Shown here piece after piece: positions 1 to 8,890 of a stretch of DNA of 50,659 nucleotides. Every line of letters begins with the position of its first letter. Position 1 is the first letter of the stretch. The stretch is from an uncultured Actinomycetes bacterium (GTDB lineage: Bacteria > Actinomycetota > Actinomycetes > Nanopelagicales > Nanopelagicaceae), in NCBI GenBank assembly GCA_937888825.1, contig CALBFE010000025.1:1-50659 (forward strand). The letters run 5' to 3'. The translations under genes and the position numbers were made by a program. Below the pieces are notes generated by a model. It made no database searches, was not told the origin of the DNA, and saw only the letters and a program-made list of their open reading frames with translations.

Positions 1-510
1 GCGCCGTGGCAAAAAGCCCAAGGAGATCCTGAGTGGGCAGGTGAAATGGTTTTGCGTGATCGCAGAGAAACAATCACCGATGTTTCTGCAGAAAAGGTGT
101 GGCGCCAGATAGAGCGAATTGGCGGTGATAACGGCTGGTTTGGTTCAGATTTCTTATGGTGGGCACGTGGAGTTTTAGATCGATTCCTCTTTGGCGGAGT
201 GGGATTACGTCGCGGTCGCAGAGATCCTGATTTCTTGCGCGTGGGTGAGAGCTTGGATTTCTGGAGAGTGGATGAGCTAGAACCGGGCGTGCGATTAAAA
301 CTTTATGCTGAAATGGTTTTACCTGGTAAAGCATGGCTAGAGTTCACAGTGTCAACCGTTAATGGAAAGACAAAGATTGTTCAAGAGGCAACTTTTAATC
401 CTCGTGGACTTGGGGGGCAGATGTATTGGTATGCAGTTGCACCGTTCCATCTCTTTGTCTTTCCAACAATGCTGCGCAACATTGTGAAGAAAGCTAGAAG
501 CAGTGCATGA
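1..510 (+). CDS. SDR-family protein with C-terminal DUF2867 domain (5' truncated by window)
   Basis: The reading frame is open from the first base, so the true start lies outside the window. An internal ATG at 46 is not the likely start because coding sequence continues upstream of it. The visible 169 residues match the DUF2867 domain often fused behind an NmrA/SDR-type NAD(P)-binding domain in Actinobacteria, with the family's recognisable GLRRGRRDP, LDFWRV and PRGLGGQMYWY segments and a C-terminal FPTMLRNI. The N-terminal nucleotide-binding part is not visible, so the enzymatic role cannot be judged. Its TGA overlaps the GTG of the next gene by 8 bases, implying cotranscription. Confidence 0.8.
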   Translation, partial: APWQKAQGDPEWAGEMVLRDRRETITDVSAEKVWRQIERIGGDNGWFGSDFLWWARGVLDRFLFGGVGLRRGRRDPDFLRVGESLDFWRVDELEPGVRLKLYAEMVLPGKAWLEFTVSTVNGKTKIVQEATFNPRGLGGQMYWYAVAPFHLFVFPTMLRNIVKKARSSA

Positions 511-1849
511 GTTCACACCAGAGGTTCAAGCACTAGCTGCTGAAGTATTGGCATATAGCCTTGATCGTTTAAAAAATGACCCACCACTTGATGGGCCTCG
601 CAGCGCAGAGGATTTATATAACGAAGTAGGAAACACCATTACAGCTCGTGGCCTGGGTGGACATGAGGCTCTAGAAGTTTTCACATCAGTTTTAGCTAAA
701 GCATGTATTTCAACCGATCATCCGCGCAACTTAGCTTTTATTCCATCTGCACCAAGTGAATATGCAAACCTTTTTGATTTAGTAGTGGGAGCAAGTGCGC
801 TCTATGGCGGTTCTTGGCAAGAAGGAGCAGGGGCTGTATTTGCTGAAAATCAAGCGCTGCGTTGGATATCTGACTTAGCAAAATTTCCAGAGGAATCTGG
901 TGGTGTTTTTGTGCAGGGCGGAACAATTGGAAATCTTTCAGCGCTAGTAGTGGCGCGAGCAGAAGGGCGAAAGAAGCATCCCGGTGCATCTCGTTGGGTG
1001 ATTGCCTGTAGTGAGGAAGCACATTCATCCATTGTTAGCGCAGCAAATGTGATGGATGTTGATGTTTTAAAGGTGCCCATTGCATCTAATGGAAAGCTCA
1101 TGGGGGATGCAGTTGCACACGCAATTGATCATCTGCAAGCAAGAACTACGCACAGAGTTTTTGCTGTAGTTGCAACGGCTGGTACGACAAATCTTGGAAT
1201 CATCGATGACTTAAAAGGAATTGGAAGCGCAGCACATGAGCGCGGAATCTGGTTTCATGTTGATGGTGCTTATGGTTTAGCAGCGCTGTGTGCTCCATCT
1301 GTGCGATCACATTTTGATGGGGTAGAGGCCGCTGATTCGCTAATCGTTGATCCACATAAATGGTTATTTGCTCCTTATGATGCCTGCGCACTTATTTATC
1401 GCGAACCAGAACTTGCCCGCCAAGTTCACTCACAACATGCTTCTTACTTAGACACATTAAAAGACGGGGCATGGTCACCATCTGATTATGCAATTCAATT
1501 AACTCGTCGCACACGCGGATTACCTTTTTGGTTCTCACTTGCTGCATATGGCACTGATGCATATACCGAAGCGATGGAACAGACTTTAACTGTGGCCCAG
1601 CAAGCTGCCGAATTAGTAAAAGCGCATCCTAATTTAGAATTAGTATGCGAACCAGAACTTTCAATCGTTGCATTTACACGCAATGGTTGGAGTTCAAGTG
1701 ATTATCAAAGCTGGTCTGACAAATTACTTTCTGATCAAATTGGTTTTATTCCACCGTCATCTCACAATGGTCAGCCAATACTGCGATTTGCAATCGTTAA
1801 TCCATGGACGAAAATCAGCGATATTGAAATGATTCTTTCTACGCTTTAA
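503..1849 (+). CDS. PLP-dependent group II decarboxylase (aromatic-L-amino-acid/glutamate decarboxylase family)
   Basis: This 448-residue protein belongs to the group II pyridoxal-5'-phosphate decarboxylases. The PLP-binding lysine sits in the motif DPHKWLFAPYD. Upstream lie the conserved histidine of CSEEAHSS, the HVDGAYG aspartate that contacts the pyridine nitrogen, and the GGTIGN loop. Length is within the family range. The start is GTG, overlapping the upstream stop, with AGAAG just before it. Substrate cannot be set from sequence alone: aromatic amino acids, glutamate, 2,4-diaminobutyrate and cysteine sulfinate enzymes share these motifs. Close resemblance to AADC-type enzymes is inferred. 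Confidence 0.85.
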   Translation: MHEFTPEVQALAAEVLAYSLDRLKNDPPLDGPRSAEDLYNEVGNTITARGLGGHEALEVFTSVLAKACISTDHPRNLAFIPSAPSEYANLFDLVVGASALYGGSWQEGAGAVFAENQALRWISDLAKFPEESGGVFVQGGTIGNLSALVVARAEGRKKHPGASRWVIACSEEAHSSIVSAANVMDVDVLKVPIASNGKLMGDAVAHAIDHLQARTTHRVFAVVATAGTTNLGIIDDLKGIGSAAHERGIWFHVDGAYGLAALCAPSVRSHFDGVEAADSLIVDPHKWLFAPYDACALIYREPELARQVHSQHASYLDTLKDGAWSPSDYAIQLTRRTRGLPFWFSLAAYGTDAYTEAMEQTLTVAQQAAELVKAHPNLELVCEPELSIVAFTRNGWSSSDYQSWSDKLLSDQIGFIPPSSHNGQPILRFAIVNPWTKISDIEMILSTL

Positions 1850-1875
1850 ATCCCACAGTTTTCGCGCTCACCCGA

Positions 1876-1881
1876 TACGAT
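1876..1881 (+). promoter_or_regulatory. Leaderless-type -10 element (TACGAT) for the DUF3263 gene
   Basis: TACGAT fits TANNNT and ends 7 bases before the ATG at 1889, with no Shine-Dalgarno between. In Actinobacteria this spacing puts the transcription start on the A of the ATG. Confidence 0.6.
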
Positions 1882-1888
1882 TTGCCTT

Positions 1889-2152
1889 ATGTCCGCGCAA
1901 GAAGACTCCGCCATCCATTCTGGCCTGAGCGACCTTGAAGTCCGTATCCTGGATTTTGAAGCAAGTTGGTGGCGCTATGCAGGGGCAAAAGAGGCAGCGG
2001 TAAAGGAGCTATTCGAGCTCTCAGCTGCCCGCTATTACCAACTCCTCAATGATTTGATCGATCGTGATGATGCTCTAGCCGCCTCTCCCATGCTCGTTAA
2101 GCGCCTTCGCCGCCTGCGCGAGGCCCGCATGAACACCCGCATCGCCCGCTAA
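1889..2152 (+). CDS. DUF3263 family small protein
   Basis: An 87-residue basic protein matching the actinobacterial DUF3263 family: [13 protein letters not shown] followed by [10 protein letters not shown], an [13 protein letters not shown] helix and an arginine-rich tail. The pattern of short amphipathic helices with [13 protein letters not shown] resembles a helix-turn-helix, so DNA binding is possible, but no function is established. The gene stands alone ahead of the groL promoter region and appears to be leaderless. Confidence 0.85.
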   Translation: MSAQEDSAIHSGLSDLEVRILDFEASWWRYAGAKEAAVKELFELSAARYYQLLNDLIDRDDALAASPMLVKRLRRLREARMNTRIAR

Positions 2153-2200
2153 GCCCCCTCACCGTTTTGCGCCTGGGAAATAACTCCCGTAGATTTGGCC

Positions 2201-2227
2201 TTAGCACTCTCGGGGTGCGAGTGATAA
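2201..2227 (+). promoter_or_regulatory. CIRCE operator (HrcA binding site)
   Basis: TTAGCACTC, nine bases, then GAGTGATAA. The left arm is the perfect CIRCE half-site and the right arm differs from GAGTGCTAA at one position. It lies 44 bases before the groL start, so groL is most likely repressed by HrcA and induced by heat shock. Confidence 0.92.
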
Positions 2228-2256
2228 AGCCCCCGCTAACTTCAACGATTACATGA

Positions 2257-3894
<1,638 letters not shown>

Positions 3895-3918
3895 GCCTAT
3901 TTTTACCTAGTTGCGCCT

Positions 3919-3951
3919 AACGCCGTCCTCGATTAACGCGAGGGCGGCGTT
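3919..3951 (+). terminator. Hairpin terminator after groL
   Basis: A 13-base left arm (AACGCCGTCCTCG) and right arm (CGAGGGCGGCGTT) pair with a single wobble around a 7-base loop, starting 24 bases after the groL stop. The following bases are CTGCTTT, only a weak T tract. It separates groL from the DUF3027 gene. Confidence 0.75.
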
Positions 3952-3957
3952 CTGCTT

Positions 3958-3963
3958 TACCCT
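3958..3963 (+). promoter_or_regulatory. Leaderless-type -10 element (TACCCT) for the DUF3027 gene
   Basis: TACCCT ends 6 bases before the ATG at 3970, with no ribosome binding site between. It lies directly behind the groL terminator hairpin, so the next gene has its own promoter. Confidence 0.6.
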
Positions 3964-3969
3964 ATACAC

Positions 3970-4716
3970 ATGGCAAAGAAATCATTGGCAAAGAAAGCGC
4001 CTAAGGAGACATCAAGCAAGGCTGCGTTAAAGGCACCTGCTCCTTTTGATGCAAAAAATCTTGCCCACAGCGCAATCTTTGATCATGCAGAAAAGCGTGA
4101 TCATGTTGGTTCATTTATTAGCGTTGAGTTTGATGACGAGAACCGTGTTGCAACATATCTTTTTAATGCAAACCTTGCTGGTTATAAAGGATGGCGTTGG
4201 TGCGTCACCGTTGCAAAGGTAGATGCCGATGCAGTTCCTACAGTTTGTGATTTAGTCGTTCTACCTGGCCCAGATGCCTTACTTGCACCAGAGTGGATTC
4301 CATATCGCGATCGCATCCAACCAGGTGATGTTGGTGTTGGTGACATCGTTCCAAGCTCACTCGATGATGCACGTTTAGTTCCTGGACAATCTGCGTTGCC
4401 GCAGGATGAAGATTTAGATACTGCGATGGCAGTTGAATTAGGTTTTGGCCGTGCCCGAGTAATGTCTATTGAAGGTCGCGATCAAGCAGCCAAGCGCTGG
4501 TATGACGGTGACCGTGGACCACAGGCACCATTGGCACAAGCTGCACCGAAGCCATGTCATTCATGCGGATTCTTTCTTCCAATCGCAGGCTCACTACGCG
4601 CAACCTTTGGCGTGTGCGCAAATGCAATTTCCCCCGATGATGCACGCGTGGTCTCTGTTGATCATGGATGCGGCGCTCACTCGGAAGCGACCTTCACTGA
4701 CCTGGTGATAAACTAA
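3970..4716 (+). CDS. DUF3027 family protein
   Basis: A 248-residue protein with the actinobacterial DUF3027 core: the HVGSFISVEFDDENR segment, GYKGWRWCVTVAKV, and the VLPGPDALLAPEWIPY..R motif. A lysine/alanine-rich N-terminal extension of about 25 residues precedes the core. The C-terminal part holds CHSCGFF, a further cysteine (FGVCANAI) and HGCGAHSE, which together could form a zinc site. The biochemical role is unknown. The gene sits upstream of a cold-shock gene, an arrangement I recall from other Actinobacteria. Confidence 0.85.
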   Translation: MAKKSLAKKAPKETSSKAALKAPAPFDAKNLAHSAIFDHAEKRDHVGSFISVEFDDENRVATYLFNANLAGYKGWRWCVTVAKVDADAVPTVCDLVVLPGPDALLAPEWIPYRDRIQPGDVGVGDIVPSSLDDARLVPGQSALPQDEDLDTAMAVELGFGRARVMSIEGRDQAAKRWYDGDRGPQAPLAQAAPKPCHSCGFFLPIAGSLRATFGVCANAISPDDARVVSVDHGCGAHSEATFTDLVIN

Positions 4717-4777
4717 AGCCCTGACCGCAACCCCCGCGGCATAAACGAAGACACGATTTAATCAAGGAGCCCTCCCC

Positions 4778-5161
4778 ATGCCTACCGGACGCGTTAAATG
4801 GTTCTCCCTAGAAAAGGGTTTCGGTTTTATTGCCAATGATGAAGGCGAAGATGTTTATCTTGCCGCTTCATCTCTTCCAGAAGGTGTTGCAACTGTTAAG
4901 CCTGGAACAAAGCTTGAATTCAGCATTGCTGATTCACGTCGTGGGCCACAAGCGCTCTCAGTACACATCATTGATGCGCCTCCATCACTTGCTGAAAACT
5001 CACGCGCTAATACTGATGATTTAGCTGCGATGATTGAAGACACAATTAAAATTTTAGATCGTGTTGGAAATGGTTTGCGCCAAGGCCGCCATCCATCAGC
5101 AGTTGAAGCAGAGCGTTTAGGCCGCGTATTGCGCGGTATTGCATCTGCTCTAGAGGCTTAA
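4778..5161 (+). CDS. Cold-shock domain protein, CspB type with C-terminal extension
   Basis: A 127-residue protein with an N-terminal cold-shock domain (residues 1-67) carrying RNP1 as KGFGFI. RNP2 is degenerate: VYLAASSLP replaces the usual VFVHxSAL, as in the mycobacterial/streptomycete CspB branch (VYVRSSALP there, from memory). A helical tail of about 60 residues (TDDLAAMIEDTIKILDRVG) follows and also belongs to that branch. It probably binds single-stranded nucleic acid as an RNA chaperone. A strong AGGAG lies about 10 bases before the ATG, so this gene uses an ordinary ribosome binding site. Confidence 0.9.
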   Translation: MPTGRVKWFSLEKGFGFIANDEGEDVYLAASSLPEGVATVKPGTKLEFSIADSRRGPQALSVHIIDAPPSLAENSRANTDDLAAMIEDTIKILDRVGNGLRQGRHPSAVEAERLGRVLRGIASALEA

Positions 5162-5162
5162 A

Positions 5163-5351
5163 TTAAATTCCGCTGCCTTTATTGCGGCGAATTGAATACC
5201 GAATACCATTTAGGCCAAGGCCTGCTCCAACTAAGCATGTCCAAATGATTTTTGCATCTGCGCCTACTGCCAATGCAATGACAAAGGCAATCACCCAGCA
5301 AATTACGCCAATTGATACTAAGGTTACAACAGAGCCGATATTTGATGCCAT
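5163..5351 (-). CDS. DUF2530 family small membrane protein
   Basis: A 62-residue protein with two hydrophobic segments (about residues 7-29 and 34-50) and a basic, arginine-rich end (YSIRRNKGSGI). The pattern WVIAFVIALAVGADAKIIWTC then GLGLNGI fits DUF2530, a small actinobacterial membrane family of unknown function. Its stop is one base from the cold-shock gene stop on the opposite strand. Its ATG is only 12 bases from the divergent MFS start. No Shine-Dalgarno is present, and a TACTCT hexamer 6 bases upstream suggests a leaderless message. Confidence 0.75.
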   Translation of the reverse strand: MASNIGSVVTLVSIGVICWVIAFVIALAVGADAKIIWTCLVGAGLGLNGIRYSIRRNKGSGI

Positions 5352-5357
5352 GAGAGA

Positions 5358-5363
5358 AGAGTA
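5358..5363 (-). promoter_or_regulatory. Leaderless-type -10 element (TACTCT on minus strand) for the DUF2530 gene
   Basis: On the minus strand TACTCT ends 6 bases before the DUF2530 ATG. On the plus strand the same bases touch the ATG of the MFS gene at 5364, so the DUF2530 promoter must extend into the MFS coding region. Confidence 0.5.
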
Positions 5364-6620
5364 ATGGGATTTAACGTAAAAGTAGATGGTAATTGGCGTT
5401 CATTTCGCCACCAAAATTACCGGATACTTTTTCCTGCTAACACCATCTCCAACATAGGTAGTTGGGCGCAGCGCGTTGCTCAAGATTGGCTTGTTCTAGA
5501 ACTTACTCAGAGCGGAATATATTTAGGAATTGTCACAGCAATTCAATTCACTCCATTTCTCCTTTTTTCACTCCATGGCGGTGCCTTTGCTGATCGTTTT
5601 GATAAACGTAAACTTTTAATTGGTACCAACGCCCTAGGTGCATTTTCAGCTATCACGCTAGGCACACTTGTCATGACAAATCTCGTAGAGCTGTGGCATG
5701 TATTTGCTTTAGCTGCAGTGCTTGGTATTTCAACTGCAATAGATGCACCAGTTCGCCAAACCTTTGCTGGTGACATCGTGGGCCAAGATGATCTGCCTAA
5801 TGCGGTCAGTCTTAACTCGGCAAACTTTAACGCTGGACGCTTAATAGGACCTGCGCTATCGGGCTTACTTATCGCTGCTTTTGGCACTGGTCCATCCTTT
5901 TTAGTTAATGGAATCTCTTATCTCTTTGCAATTGGTGCGCTCATGGCTATGAATGAGAAAGAGTTTTTCTATCAAGAACGAGCGAAATCCAAGACCAATG
6001 TGCGAGAAGGCCTGCACTATGCATTAGCTAGGCCAGATATTTATGTGGTTATGTTGATAGTTTTCTTCCTTGGGACCTTTGGTCTGAACTTTCAAATCTT
6101 TAACGCTCTTATGGCAACAAAAGAGTTTGGCAAAGGCCCTGCCGCTTATGGATTACTCGGAACCTTTGTGGCTATTGGTTCATTTTCAGGTGCCATTGCA
6201 TCTGCTCGCTTAGAGCGCTTTCGCAAAACTCGCTTTGTTATTTTGGCTGGGGGAGCTTTTGCACTAGCAATTCTGGTGCTTTCAATATTGCCTAACTACA
6301 CCGCCTATGCAACCTTCCTACCCATCTGTGGTGTCACTGCCCTCATAACCATGATCACCGCAAACTCCATTGTTCAAGTAAATAGCGATCCTGCAATTCG
6401 CGGGCGAGTAATGGGAATATATCTTTTGATTTTCATGGGTGGAACTCCGGTTGGATCACCGCTGATTGGTTTGATGGCAGAAGCAATTGGAATTAGATCG
6501 ACAATTGCCGTCTGTGGTGCTATCTGTTTAATTGCAACTACTGTTATTTGGTTTAAATACAAAGATCGGGTGGATGTGCCAGCAGATATTTCAGTTGCTG
6601 GGGTTTTAAAAACATTGTAG
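5364..6620 (+). CDS. MFS transporter, MFS_3/enterobactin-exporter-like
   Basis: A 418-residue integral membrane protein of the major facilitator superfamily. The N-terminal half has the pattern of the MFS_3 group (EntS-like efflux proteins): SFRHQNYRILFPANTISNIGSWAQRVAQDWL, and the loop 2-3 motif GGAFADRFDKRKLL. The second-half motif GRVMGIYLLIFMGGTPVG is also typical. About 12 hydrophobic segments can be followed. It probably exports a small molecule by proton antiport, substrate unknown. AGAGAAG directly before the start could serve as a weak ribosome binding site. It converges with the Ig-repeat protein gene. Confidence 0.88.
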   Translation: MGFNVKVDGNWRSFRHQNYRILFPANTISNIGSWAQRVAQDWLVLELTQSGIYLGIVTAIQFTPFLLFSLHGGAFADRFDKRKLLIGTNALGAFSAITLGTLVMTNLVELWHVFALAAVLGISTAIDAPVRQTFAGDIVGQDDLPNAVSLNSANFNAGRLIGPALSGLLIAAFGTGPSFLVNGISYLFAIGALMAMNEKEFFYQERAKSKTNVREGLHYALARPDIYVVMLIVFFLGTFGLNFQIFNALMATKEFGKGPAAYGLLGTFVAIGSFSGAIASARLERFRKTRFVILAGGAFALAILVLSILPNYTAYATFLPICGVTALITMITANSIVQVNSDPAIRGRVMGIYLLIFMGGTPVGSPLIGLMAEAIGIRSTIAVCGAICLIATTVIWFKYKDRVDVPADISVAGVLKTL

Positions 6621-6637
6621 TAACTTTAGTTTTAAAA

Positions 6638-8704
6638 CTATTTGATCACGTAAGTCTTTAGAAAAATACGCTTTCCGCCAACATTTACCTTCACAATTCG
6701 CTTACCAGCTTTGACCTTATTTTTACCGGCTTTAGCTTTTTTACCGTCGATATATATTCCAACGGCTGAATTACCAACATTTAAGACTTTAATAGTGATC
6801 GTGCGCTTTGAAATGCTCACTTTTGCTGATGGTTTTAGAACCGGAGCAGCTTTAACAATAACTGCGGGGAGGACTTCAACCGTAAAGCTTTTCGTAGCTG
6901 CAGCAAAGTTTGCAGTTGACGCCTGACTGGCGGTAACTGTAACTAGGCCCGGATTTTTCATCTGGAGATAGCCATTGACTACATCGAGAATTGCAGGGTC
7001 ACTGGAAGTAAAACTCCATTTTCCGGATGAATCACTAGTAGGTATTTGTATATCTGAAGCAACTGTTCCAAGAGTTATCTTCAAATTTGAGAAATCTGAG
7101 ACTACGGGAAGTGACTTAACTGTGATCGTTGTCTGTATGACCTTTGATTGCCCAAACATGCCTGAAGGGTTCTGGGTGGCAGATATTAAAGTTTGACCTG
7201 GAGCGATTCCAACTATGCCACCATCGACCACTTGGGCAATCTTCGAATCTAAGGACTCATAGCCCCATGTTCCAACGGAGGATGAAGTTGGATGCTTTAT
7301 TTCTGCTGGTGTTAGACGTTGGCCCACTCCAATTTCTAATGCCCCGAACGTTCCAATAATTGGTGTCTGTCCAATAACTCGAACTTTGAAGGATGAAATA
7401 CCTTCAAGCCAAAAATCTGATGCAGACTGCTTAATAGTTATTACCGCTGTTCCAGCACCAATAAATTTTAGGAGATTGCCCTGAACTAAAACGACGGCGA
7501 TATCACTGCTAGCGATACTCCATGCTCCAGCCGAAGGTGAGGCCGGAAATTGGAATGTGTAGTTGATATCACCCACTAATCTCTCAAAATCGGAGGTTTG
7601 AGCATAGGTAGGGCTTCCAAGAACAGTTAGCTCCATTGTCAGCGGCAGCGAAGGACCATAATTTCCAGCGGCTTTTTGTGTGGCAGTAACAGTGACCTTG
7701 CCAGGTTTAATAGGGGTGAGTGTATTTGCACTTATTGTCGCAATTGCCGTGTCCGAACTTGAAAAAGCCCAAAGACCTGAAGAATTTGAAGTTGGAGATG
7801 CAAGAGTAATTGTATTTGTTGAGTTAGAAACCAAACTAATTGACTTGTTTACAAAATTACCAGGCAGCGTGGTTGGAAGTGCTGCCAATACTGTAACCGT
7901 CATTGTTACCGAAGTTGATCGGTAACTACCCCAAGGGACCTGAGCGGCAGTAACTACTGTTGTGCCAATTGCGCGAGGCGTAAGAATGAGACCAGAAATT
8001 GATGCAACCGTAGGTTGACTAGAAGTTAAAACCCATGGGCCTGATGAGGTTGAGGTTGGCGCAACAAGATTTACGCTGGCCACGCTATCAAGAGTGATTA
8101 CTAAATTAGTAAAAGTACCAACAATTGGGGTTAGCGCGGTGATGGTTAAAAGCATTGATGTTGAAGCGGTTTTCCATTGCGAGTTAGCCGCTTGTGTGGC
8201 TTTAATTATAACTTGGCCAGCGTCATACACAGTCACAGTGCTTCCAATTATTGATGCAATTTTAGGATCAGAAGAGGTGTAACTCCACGTACCCGCTGAA
8301 CCTGATATTGGCGGTGTAATGATGAAGTTTTTTTGGCCCAATGACACACTTGAATTCGAAAAGCCAGTGAGTGTTGGTGTGCCTGGCTGCACATAAAGTT
8401 GAGTAGATCTTGAAACTGAGCCGTACTCACCGCTGGCTGCAATTGTAAAAGTTATACCAGTGGATCCGGTTTTGAGAAGAGTGAGTGTTAGACCACTAGC
8501 AGTTGCAATTGTTGGATCGGTAAGGGTAACTGTCCATGTACCAGGCGAGTTCGTAGTTGGCGGCACTAAATTGACTGTTTTTTGATCTAATTCAACGGTA
8601 ATTGAGGAGAGCACACCGACAATAGTTGTTACAGCCTGTGAAGGTTGAATCGAAAAAAACAAAGTAGCGACAAGTGAGGCAATAAAAACCCGATTTTTCT
8701 TCAT
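6638..8704 (-). CDS. Large secreted protein with seven Ig-like (bacterial Ig/cadherin-type) repeats
   Basis: A 688-residue protein with a Sec signal peptide (basic MKKNR, hydrophobic core, probable cleavage after PSQA near residue 24). Seven tandem domains of about 84 residues follow. Each carries an aligned core: hydrophobic strand, PTS.SSG.W, then SSDP.IA.I, then a glycine and a TVTATQ strand. The core tryptophans fall at residues 57, 140, 224, 312, 395, 480 and 563. The last 75 residues are lysine-rich (IDGKKAKAGKNKVKAGKR), with no LPXTG or transmembrane anchor. The folds suggest an extended extracellular stalk or adhesin, and the cationic tail could bind anionic wall polymers. Function is inferred. 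No clear ribosome binding site precedes the ATG. Confidence 0.85.
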   Translation of the reverse strand: MKKNRVFIASLVATLFFSIQPSQAVTTIVGVLSSITVELDQKTVNLVPPTTNSPGTWTVTLTDPTIATASGLTLTLLKTGSTGITFTIAASGEYGSVSRSTQLYVQPGTPTLTGFSNSSVSLGQKNFIITPPISGSAGTWSYTSSDPKIASIIGSTVTVYDAGQVIIKATQAANSQWKTASTSMLLTITALTPIVGTFTNLVITLDSVASVNLVAPTSTSSGPWVLTSSQPTVASISGLILTPRAIGTTVVTAAQVPWGSYRSTSVTMTVTVLAALPTTLPGNFVNKSISLVSNSTNTITLASPTSNSSGLWAFSSSDTAIATISANTLTPIKPGKVTVTATQKAAGNYGPSLPLTMELTVLGSPTYAQTSDFERLVGDINYTFQFPASPSAGAWSIASSDIAVVLVQGNLLKFIGAGTAVITIKQSASDFWLEGISSFKVRVIGQTPIIGTFGALEIGVGQRLTPAEIKHPTSSSVGTWGYESLDSKIAQVVDGGIVGIAPGQTLISATQNPSGMFGQSKVIQTTITVKSLPVVSDFSNLKITLGTVASDIQIPTSDSSGKWSFTSSDPAILDVVNGYLQMKNPGLVTVTASQASTANFAAATKSFTVEVLPAVIVKAAPVLKPSAKVSISKRTITIKVLNVGNSAVGIYIDGKKAKAGKNKVKAGKRIVKVNVGGKRIFLKTYVIK
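6866..8623 (-). repeat. Seven-fold tandem domain repeat inside the secreted Ig-like protein
   Basis: At protein level the repeat period is 83-88 residues (about 250 bases). It is anchored by a conserved tryptophan followed by a serine-rich SSD(P) turn and closed by an ATQ/ASQ strand. Copies are divergent in sequence, so it is an old duplication rather than a recent slippage array. Confidence 0.8.
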
Positions 8705-8805
8705 ACTTAATGATTACGCGCAAAAAGGAGATCTATTGCGGTTTGGAGTCCATGTTCCCTGTGAATACCTTGTGAAGAGCAATATGTGGCATTAAAAAAA
8801 TAAGA

Positions 8806-8886
8806 TTAAAGACTACTGAGCGCGATTAAAACAATTAATCCAATGAGCACTACTAAAGTGATAATACGACGAGTTTTATAGCTCAT
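8806..8886 (-). CDS. Putative 26-residue single-span membrane peptide
   Basis: A short frame starts 4 bases after the stop of the upstream MFS gene on the same strand. AGAAGG lies 9 bases before its ATG, inside the last MFS codons. The peptide begins MSYKTRR and continues with 19 almost purely hydrophobic residues (ITLVVLIGLIVLIALSSL), a textbook positive-inside single membrane span. Close coupling and the ribosome binding site argue that it is translated together with the transporter. I do not recognise the family. It could be a small transporter partner or an unrelated membrane peptide. Too short for statistical coding tests. Confidence 0.55.
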   Translation of the reverse strand: MSYKTRRIITLVVLIGLIVLIALSSL

Positions 8887-8890
8887 TGAT

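Noticed and set aside
6627-6640. Perfect palindrome TAGTTTTAAAACTA between convergent genes
   Set aside because: Fully AT-centred with no loop space and no GC stem; chance in AT-rich sequence is as likely as a weak bidirectional terminator.
6866-8623. Periodic sequence suspected of being a CRISPR-like or satellite array
   Set aside because: The period of about 250 bases is only visible at protein level; nucleotide copies are divergent and the frame is continuous.
8705-8805. Short plus-strand frames (about 20 codons) behind AAAGGAG near 8725
   Set aside because: Two overlapping tiny frames with no hydrophobic or conserved pattern; they lie over the promoter of the minus-strand secreted protein.
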